This document shows, one piece after another, positions 7,196 to 12,265 of a stretch of DNA of 12,265 nucleotides. The stretch spans positions 1 through 12,265 of the forward strand of contig JAUIHJ010000163.1 in the NCBI GenBank assembly GCA_030432015.1, in the 5' to 3' direction. The notes below the pieces were generated by a model, which was not told the origin of the DNA, did not search any database, and was given only the letters and a program-made list of their open reading frames with translations. The position numbers were made by a program, and so were the translations under genes. Every line of letters begins with the position of its first letter. Positions within the stretch are counted from its first letter, which is position 1. The stretch is from a bacterium (GTDB lineage Bacteria; Planctomycetota; Planctomycetia; Pirellulales; Pirellulaceae).

Positions 7196-7277
7196 GGGAA
7201 TTCGCTGCCCCTCGTCAACTTCTCCTTTGTTCGTCCCACCTGTATTAGGTAGGCCCTTTGGTAGAGGAGAGTGACGG

Positions 7278-7490
7278 ATGGCCAAGAATCGAATGACGTT
7301 CGAGAAGCATCAGCGCGATGCGAAGAAAAAGCGAAAACAGGAAGAAAAACGGGCGTTGAAGCAGAAGAGAAAGGACGCCCCCGAGATTGTGCTCGATCCG
7401 AACGAGGACTCCGCCGGCGAATGCGAGACGCCAGATGGTGAGACACCCGACGGTGAGACGCCCGCGGTTGATGGGCCGCCCCTCACGTGA
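7278..7490 (+). CDS. Small Lys/Arg-rich conserved hypothetical protein (70 aa)
   Basis: The ATG is supported by a strong ribosome site: AGAGGAGA ends 7 bases upstream. Residues 1-33 are extremely basic and helical (FEKHQRDAKKKRKQ, then EEKRALKQKRK), resembling a family of tiny proteins of the MAK-x-FEKRQRE-KKKRK type that I recall from Bacteroidetes and Planctomycetes. Residues about 34-70 are acidic and Pro-rich, with a short TPDGE duplication (about 51-61). The charge split suggests a nucleic-acid or ribosome-contacting helix with a disordered tail; that is inference. Its TGA (7488-7490) overlaps a possible GTG start of the desaturase frame, and the preferred desaturase ATG lies 38 bp on, so the two are probably co-transcribed. 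Confidence 0.75.
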   Translation: MAKNRMTFEKHQRDAKKKRKQEEKRALKQKRKDAPEIVLDPNEDSAGECETPDGETPDGETPAVDGPPLT

Positions 7491-7528
7491 TCTCAGAAGT
7501 GCGCTTCAACGGATGGAGGTGCGATTCA

Positions 7529-8593
7529 ATGCGCACAGCAAAGGAACTGCTAATTGCCAGCAAGGCGTTTGCTGGCGAGTACCGCTGGCTGAGTTGGTGG
7601 CACCTGGGTTCGACACTCGCGGCGCTTGCGATCATGGTCGCCGTCGCGGTCTCCGATATTCATTGGGGACTCCGGAGTCTGGCGAGTATCGGCGCGGGAT
7701 TAGTCGGCGTACGGCTATTCATCATCTACCATGATTTCCAGCATGGCGCCATTCTGCGCGACTCCTGGTTAGCCTCGTGCATGATGTATCTTTACGGGAT
7801 CAGCATGTTGAACCCGCCGAGCGCATGGAATCGCTCGCATGATCATCATCACAAACACAATTCAAAGACATTTGGCGCGAGCATTGGCTCGTTTCCCATC
7901 ATGACGACGGAGACATACGCTGCGGCCACTCCGTCCGAGCGGTTTGCGTATCGCGCGGCCCGTCATCCATTGATTATGGTGCTGGGATATTTCACGGTTT
8001 TCCTCTGGGGCATGTCCTTGCGACCCTTCTTACAGGGTCCGAAGCGGCATTTCGACGGTGGGGTCTCCCTGGTCATCCATTTCGGCTTGATGCTCTACCT
8101 GGCGACGTTGGGCCTGGACATCCTGCTTTTTGGCATGGTGATTCCGGCACTGGTCGCTTCCGCGCTGGGCGCATATCTTTTTTATGCGCAGCACAACTAT
8201 CCAGCAGCGCGGCTCAAACCGCGATCCGAATGGAGTCACGTTGAAGCGGCGTTGCATTCGTCGAGCTATATCAAGATGGGGGCCGTGATGAACTGGTTTT
8301 CCGGGAACATCGGCTACCACCATGTGCATCACCTGAACCATCGCATTCCGTTCTATCGGCTGCCCGAAGCAATGGCTTCGCTCAAGGAACTCCAGTCGCC
8401 TGGCACGACGTCGCTGTATCCTGCAGACGTTGTCGCGTGCTTGCGTCTCAAATTGTGGAGTCCTGAGGAGGATCAGTTTGTCGGGTTCGATGCCGCCGAG
8501 TTGACTGCGGATCGACACGATCGAACGGCCGTCCCAGAGCCGCACGGTCGCCCTGCAAAGGCAGGCAAACAGTCGACGTACAAAACGGCCTGA
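7529..8593 (+). CDS. Membrane fatty acid (acyl-lipid) desaturase, Des-like
   Basis: A 354-residue integral membrane di-iron desaturase that would introduce a double bond into acyl chains of membrane lipids using O2 and reduced electron carrier. The three histidine boxes are present: H68-x3-H72 (HDFQH), H104-xx-H107-H108 (within SHDHHHKHN) and H264-H265-x-H267-H268 (GYHHVHHLNHRIPFYRL). An extra conserved-type His occurs in AQHN (222). The last box and the SGNIGYHHVHHL context match the Bacillus Des-like group better than sphingolipid or beta-carotene enzymes. Hydrophobic segments occur near 25-42, 52-67, 148-165 and 183-218. The ATG at 7529 is chosen because GGAGGTG lies just upstream; the frame is open back to a GTG at 7487 that overlaps the preceding stop. 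The tail after about 315 is polar. A cold-response role is plausible but not shown. Confidence 0.93.
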   Translation: MRTAKELLIASKAFAGEYRWLSWWHLGSTLAALAIMVAVAVSDIHWGLRSLASIGAGLVGVRLFIIYHDFQHGAILRDSWLASCMMYLYGISMLNPPSAWNRSHDHHHKHNSKTFGASIGSFPIMTTETYAAATPSERFAYRAARHPLIMVLGYFTVFLWGMSLRPFLQGPKRHFDGGVSLVIHFGLMLYLATLGLDILLFGMVIPALVASALGAYLFYAQHNYPAARLKPRSEWSHVEAALHSSSYIKMGAVMNWFSGNIGYHHVHHLNHRIPFYRLPEAMASLKELQSPGTTSLYPADVVACLRLKLWSPEEDQFVGFDAAELTADRHDRTAVPEPHGRPAKAGKQSTYKTA

Positions 8594-8620
8594 CGGTCAC
8601 GCCGTGCTCACCCCGACCGA

Positions 8621-8836
8621 TCACGCGTCGCACGTCTTCATGGCTGCAAAGCCGGCGTGCGTAAGCGAATACGCGCCGTTGAAGTTTTCCTTGACCAGGA
8701 AGTCCTTTTCGGTCAACTGCTGCAGCGCCGATTTGTGTTTCTCTAAGTCCGGGCCGTAGAAGCACAGCATTTGTCCAGGCGTGATCAGGTACTGCCGGAA
8801 GGTGTGCAGGGCCTTTTTCTCGGATGGTGTCAACAA
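8621..8836 (-). CDS. Small winged-helix-like hypothetical protein (71 aa)
   Basis: The frame is open for 161 codons, but only the last 71 look coding. I place the start at the TTG at 8836 because GAGGAG lies about 8 bases before it and the protein-like sequence begins there. Residues 3-18 (TPSEKKALHTFRQYLI) form a helix. The pattern SALQQLTEKDFLVKENFNG (36-54) followed by AYSLTHAGFAAM (55-66) is the recognition-helix and wing arrangement of small winged-helix domains. No catalytic motif is seen. It could bind DNA, or be a protein-interaction module. It converges on the desaturase with a 27-bp gap. The upstream portion of the open frame would overlap the dehydrogenase start and is rejected. 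Confidence 0.6.
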   Translation of the reverse strand: MLTPSEKKALHTFRQYLITPGQMLCFYGPDLEKHKSALQQLTEKDFLVKENFNGAYSLTHAGFAAMKTCDA

Positions 8837-9090
8837 CGTGATCTCTCCTCGTCTGCTTGAACGGGGCAATTGAAGACTATCATCGGATACGAAGTCGCGC
8901 TGTTCGTCAAGGGATGGGGTGGCTTGTTTTGTTTTCGCGGTCGGCCGGAGGGCGGTGGTTGGCACGCGTGCCGCGTCGTGCAGTCGAACTATTTCCGGTT
9001 TCTTGTTACGTTGGAATCGGGTGTTCGGGCCTGAAATTCCAGGCGCACGCACGATTGGATCAGACAAACTCTTGACGTAAGGAAGCAACG

Positions 9091-9858
9091 TTGGAATCGA
9101 ATGCAAGAACGGCCCTGGTCACAGGGGCCAGCAAGGGAATCGGTCGCGGAATTGCGGTCGGGTTGGCGGATGCGGGTTGGGACGTGATCGTCAATTTCAA
9201 CCGCGACGTGGATGGCGCCAATGAGACGGCCGAGCGTGTCCGAGCTCTCGGCCGAACGTGCTGGGTCGTTCAGGGGGATGTCGGATATGGCGAGCAGGCG
9301 CGAGACCTCTTTGTGGAGGTGCGAAAGCATGTCGCGCGGCTGGATTTGCTCGTCAATAATGCGGGGGTTCAGACGTGGGCTCCGCTGTTGGAGTTGCAGG
9401 AAGAGGATTTTGATCGCACGATTCGTACCAATCTCAAAGGCTGTTTCCTCTGCACCCAACAGGCCGCGATGATGATGAAAGGGCAGGGTGGCGGGGCGAT
9501 CGTCAATATCGGCTCGGGGGCGAACCGTACGCCCTTCCCCAACCTTGTCGATTATTGCGCTTCCAAGGGCGGGATTGAAAATCTCACGAAGGTCTCGGCC
9601 GTCGAACTCGGTCCGCTCGGCATTCGCGTCAACTGCGTCGCGCCAGGAGCCATCGAAATTGAACGCACCAAGCTTGAATCGCCCGACTATGCTGGGACCT
9701 GGGGACCGCTCACCCCGATGCGCCGTGTCGGCCAGGTGAGCGATGTCGCCGCCGTCGTGGTGTTCCTGGCGAGCGAGGCCGCCGAGTTTACCACGGGCCA
9801 GACGATCTACGTTGACGGCGGACTTTGGACCGCAGGTCAGTGGCCCTATGCCGATTGA
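9091..9858 (+). CDS. Classical short-chain dehydrogenase/reductase (SDR)
   Basis: A 255-residue NAD(P)-dependent oxidoreductase of typical classical SDR length. The start is TTG at 9091 with AAGGA 7 bases upstream, and the cofactor-binding strand follows at once. The Rossmann motif is TGASKGIG (11-18), then NNAG (89-92). The catalytic set is complete: Asn114, Ser142, Tyr155 and Lys159 (YCASK). The C-terminal block ends TTGQTIYVDGG (234-244). A Lys within the glycine motif, with no acidic residue at the end of the second strand, favours NADPH; this is inference. The sequence resembles the glucose 1-dehydrogenase/3-oxoacyl-ACP reductase-like branch, but substrate cannot be told from motifs, and it is not next to fatty-acid synthesis genes. 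It appears to be a single-gene unit, 179 bp before the next gene. Confidence 0.93.
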   Translation: MESNARTALVTGASKGIGRGIAVGLADAGWDVIVNFNRDVDGANETAERVRALGRTCWVVQGDVGYGEQARDLFVEVRKHVARLDLLVNNAGVQTWAPLLELQEEDFDRTIRTNLKGCFLCTQQAAMMMKGQGGGAIVNIGSGANRTPFPNLVDYCASKGGIENLTKVSAVELGPLGIRVNCVAPGAIEIERTKLESPDYAGTWGPLTPMRRVGQVSDVAAVVVFLASEAAEFTTGQTIYVDGGLWTAGQWPYAD

Positions 9859-10037
9859 GGGGAAGCTGAAAGACCCGCCACGACCAGGTCTGGCAGCCAT
9901 GCAAGACACTTTCGTCAATCGTGTTGCCGTCGCAAGGCGGCGGATCCGGGGGGGAACTCCTTGGTCTAGCGTTCGTAGTTGCTAAGGCATGTCGACATGA
10001 TCCGTGAGCCGCGTCTCGAAGTCTCGCAGGGGTTGCC

Positions 10038-10763
10038 GTGAAGTTTCGCTTGATGACCTACAATATTCACAAAGGAATCGGCGGAGTCGATCGGCGGTAT
10101 CGTCCGGAACGTGTCGTGACGACGATCGCCAGGTACCGTCCGGACATTGTTTTCCTGCAAGAGGTGGACGACGGGGTCGCAAGGTCGAGGTTTGATTGCC
10201 AGGTGGATCTGATCGGCGATGCCCTTGAATATCGGCATCGGGCCTTCCAACGAAACGTCGTGCTGCGGCGCGGCGGTTATGGAAATGCCATCCTCAGCCG
10301 GTACCCGTTGTCCGACGTTCACGACCTCGACCTGACCGTTCCTCTCAAGAAGCGTCGACGTGCGCTTGTCGCCCACTGCCGCCTGACGTGCGAGCATCAC
10401 ACGCGGACGCTGTTGCTATTCAATACTCATCTCGGACTCGCGGGCTTCGAGCGGATCATTCAGCTTCGGAGAATCCTCGACAGCGAGGTGCTGATGCACA
10501 CTCACCAATCGACATCAACGATCATTGCGGGCGACTTTAATGATGTTTGGGGAGGGCTCGGCAAGTCCACCTTAGAGCCCCAGGGGTTCAACCTCGGTTC
10601 GGGAGCGGGTAAGACCTTTCCGGCGGCGCTTCCCCTACGGACCCTGGACCGCGTCTATTTTCGCGGGGCCCTCACGCTCCACCGCAGCCTCGTCTCCCAT
10701 ACGAAGTTGTCGAGACAAGCCTCCGACCATCTGCCGGTGATTGTTGACTTTGAGGTCACCTGA
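10038..10763 (+). CDS. Endonuclease/exonuclease/phosphatase (EEP) family protein, YbhP-like
   Basis: A 241-residue metal-dependent phosphoesterase domain with no signal peptide. All expected active-site elements are visible: Asn9 in YNIHKG, Glu42 in LQEV, N129-T-H131 in FNTHLGL, Asp166 and Asn168 in GDFND, Asp204 in LDRVY, and the terminal Asp230-His231 in SDHLPV. The YNIHKG opening is typical of the YbhP-like branch rather than of ExoIII/APE DNA-repair enzymes, which carry a different opening. In enterobacteria ybhP neighbours the cardiolipin synthase gene ybhO; no such gene lies here. The GTG at 10038 starts the conserved strand directly and has a weak AGGGG upstream. Substrate (nucleic acid, phospholipid or other phosphodiester) is undetermined. 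It converges on the transporter gene. Confidence 0.9.
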   Translation: MKFRLMTYNIHKGIGGVDRRYRPERVVTTIARYRPDIVFLQEVDDGVARSRFDCQVDLIGDALEYRHRAFQRNVVLRRGGYGNAILSRYPLSDVHDLDLTVPLKKRRRALVAHCRLTCEHHTRTLLLFNTHLGLAGFERIIQLRRILDSEVLMHTHQSTSTIIAGDFNDVWGGLGKSTLEPQGFNLGSGAGKTFPAALPLRTLDRVYFRGALTLHRSLVSHTKLSRQASDHLPVIVDFEVT

Positions 10764-10887
10764 GGACCGCCGCGATTGACCGTCGCGCGCTTGTTGAGTT
10801 CGTCGTTCGCGATACCGAGTGTTGAAAGAAAGGTCCCGCCCCCTGCGTCTCGATCGAAACCTGGCGCGCCCGGTCATCGTCCCGAAG

Positions 10888-12225
10888 TCACGCGGACTGC
10901 ACTTCACCCTTGGGGGGACCGGCGGTCAGCACCAGGGCGGAAGTCGCCAGGGGAACGAGCAGAAATAGAACGAGTGCTGGGTTGTACGAGCCAAGCCAGT
11001 CTGCCGACAGTGCCAGTGGCAACGGACCCACTGCGGCACCGAGAATCATGACCGCCATGGCGACCCCGCGGATCGCGCCTTGATGAGCTCGACCATAGTA
11101 CGTCATCCAGACCACCATTCCCGTGCTGCGCAAGATGCTGCCATGCAAGCCGAGCAGCGTTGCGTAAACAAGTGCCAGTGCCGTCCACGGCATGACCAGG
11201 ACGATCGCCACGCTGCTCGCCAGGAGCAGCATGGCGGAGGCGAGCAGGTAGCGGCTCGGATAGCGATCGGTGAGCCAGCCTGCCAGCAAGGCCACGGTCG
11301 TCGCAATCATTGCCTGAAATGAGATGAGGGCGAGTGCCCAGCCGGAGGTTACGCCGCGACTGCCAAGCAACGAGACCGCATGAAAAATCAACCCGGTACC
11401 GACCATGCCGCTGGTGGCAGGAACGGCCAGGAGTTTCCAAAACGTGACGTCGCGCAGAACGTCGCCCACCACCCAACTGTCGCCTGTCGTTGTCGCTTCC
11501 GGACGGATCGCCTGGTCAACGGCGATGCTCCCGGGCGCCGTCTTGAGGTCTTCGGCGGCATCCAGCCGTGGTGGGTCGCCGTCGGGGAGCAGGCCCAGAT
11601 CTTCGGGTCGGTCGCGGACGAGGAAGATGCTGGGGACAAGCAGAACACCCCAAACCATCGCCGCCAACACCAGCCACCCGGTTTGCCAGCCAAAATGGAC
11701 GATCAGCCAACCATTGAGGAGCGGGAAAAGCATCACCGAAATGCTGCCACCCAGACCGGCCAGGGCCGTTGCAAACCCACGCCGCCGCGCAAACCACTCG
11801 CCAACCAGCCAGATGGAAACTAGCGTCAACGCGCCTTGCCCCAAGGAGCGGACCAGGCTGAAGCTGACGTAGAGGCCACCCAGTCCTGTTGTCAGCGACA
11901 TGCATACACACGCGCCACCCAACAGGAGCGCAATGATGGGAAGGAGCCGCCGGGCACCGAGTCGGTCGATCAGCCGACCTACATAGGGCAACGACAGGCC
12001 GCTGATGACGGTTGCAAAGCCGTAGGCCAGTGAATAATGCGTCTCGGAAATTCCCAGCCCAGTCTGCATGGGGTCCTTGAACGCAGCGACCGAATAGGAT
12101 TGACCGGGCGCGGACATGAATTGGGCCGCGGCGGAAATACCCAGCATCGTCCAACCGGGAAAATACCGATAGCGTCGGTCGGTTTTTTCGGCAAGCGGCG
12201 TCACGGCCGCCGAGGCGAGATTCAT
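10888..12225 (-). CDS. Major facilitator superfamily transporter
   Basis: A 445-residue secondary transporter from the ATG at 12225, with about twelve hydrophobic segments in two halves. The first half has PYVGRLIDRLGARRLLP, the MFS loop 2-3 signature of type G-x3-D-x2-G-x-R. The second half has AGWLTDRYPSRYLL as its degenerate counterpart. Between them lies a polar central loop of roughly 60 residues, with RDRPEDLGLLPDGDPP at its start. The architecture and the RDRPEDLGLLPDG loop resemble the monocarboxylate/oxalate-formate antiporter-like group common in environmental bacteria. Substrate cannot be inferred. The start is uncertain: the frame stays open through a GTG at 12261 to the window edge, and the ATG has only a weak GGA upstream. 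The gene converges on the EEP gene with a 124-bp gap lacking a clear terminator. Confidence 0.88.
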   Translation of the reverse strand: MNLASAAVTPLAEKTDRRYRYFPGWTMLGISAAAQFMSAPGQSYSVAAFKDPMQTGLGISETHYSLAYGFATVISGLSLPYVGRLIDRLGARRLLPIIALLLGGACVCMSLTTGLGGLYVSFSLVRSLGQGALTLVSIWLVGEWFARRRGFATALAGLGGSISVMLFPLLNGWLIVHFGWQTGWLVLAAMVWGVLLVPSIFLVRDRPEDLGLLPDGDPPRLDAAEDLKTAPGSIAVDQAIRPEATTTGDSWVVGDVLRDVTFWKLLAVPATSGMVGTGLIFHAVSLLGSRGVTSGWALALISFQAMIATTVALLAGWLTDRYPSRYLLASAMLLLASSVAIVLVMPWTALALVYATLLGLHGSILRSTGMVVWMTYYGRAHQGAIRGVAMAVMILGAAVGPLPLALSADWLGSYNPALVLFLLVPLATSALVLTAGPPKGEVQSA

Positions 12226-12265
12226 GAGGGATTCCGAGTCGCGGTGGGGGCGGTGCGGCACGCTG

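Larger units (their letters stand above)
6679..7277. other. 599-bp region without a convincing gene
   Basis: This gap lies between the divergent starts of the DUF2157 operon and the small basic protein gene. Open frames occur on both strands, but their translations are rich in Cys, His and Arg, have no recognisable motif and no matching ribosome site, so I do not call them. It holds promoter-like motifs near each end and an imperfect hairpin at 6994-7031. The length is generous for two promoters, leaving room for an untranslated leader, a small RNA or a decayed gene. Confidence 0.6.

Noticed and set aside
8594..8619. Terminator between the convergent desaturase and small protein genes
   Set aside because: CGGTC/GACCG gives only a 5-bp stem with a 16-base loop and no T run.
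8837..9106. N-terminal extension of the small winged-helix-like gene to 161 residues
   Set aside because: The extension looks non-coding, overlaps the SDR start, and bypasses a good ribosome site and TTG at 8836.
8989..9918. 309-residue minus-strand open frame over the SDR gene
   Set aside because: Antisense shadow of a clear SDR with intact catalytic residues; no motif in the shadow.
10764..10887. Terminator between the convergent EEP and MFS genes
   Set aside because: Only a 5-bp stem (CGCGA/TCGCG) near 10772 with no T run; too weak to call in GC-rich DNA.

Overview
The window looks like chromosomal DNA of a planctomycete (Planctomycetota). This is inferred from gene content, not from a marker gene. 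The clues are a twin-arginine DUF1501 protein of the kind abundant in that phylum, moderately high GC, several GTG/TTG starts, and many short convergent or divergent units with little operon clustering. I see no rRNA, tRNA, CRISPR array, transposase, phage gene or attachment site.

Layout, left to right. (1) Bases 1-608: the C-terminal end of an MlrC/M81-family metallopeptidase-like protein, cut by the window edge. (2) Bases 669-2227, minus strand: an unusual protein with an ExbD/TolR-like domain and a 15-bp tandem-repeat linker, followed after 14 bp by a UPF0178 (DUF188) gene. (3) Bases 2228-2607: a 380-bp divergent regulatory gap holding a perfect 14-bp palindrome. (4) Bases 2608-4065: the DUF1501 protein. 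(5) Bases 4093-6678, minus strand: a tightly overlapping three-gene operon, DUF2157 - DUF4401 - GDYXXLXY. (6) Bases 6679-7277: a 599-bp stretch with no convincing gene. It has promoter-like motifs at each end and an imperfect hairpin in the middle. (7) Bases 7278-8593: a 70-aa Lys/Arg-rich small protein followed by a Des-type acyl-lipid desaturase. (8) Bases 8621-8836, minus strand: a 71-aa winged-helix-like small protein with a TTG start. (9) Bases 9091-9858: a classical short-chain dehydrogenase. (10) Bases 10038-10763: an endonuclease/exonuclease/phosphatase-fold protein resembling YbhP. (11) Bases 10888-12225, minus strand: an MFS transporter that may begin further upstream.

Most genes are independent housekeeping or accessory functions with no common pathway. 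Two groups hang together. One is the DUF2157/DUF4401/GDYXXLXY membrane operon, whose overlapping stops and starts point to coupled translation and a shared envelope role of unknown nature. The other is the small basic protein plus desaturase pair. The most atypical gene is the ExbD-domain protein: it lacks the usual N-terminal anchor motif, has no ExbB/TolQ partner here, and carries a pentapeptide repeat array. I found no clear evidence of a new defence, mobile or RNA-guided system.
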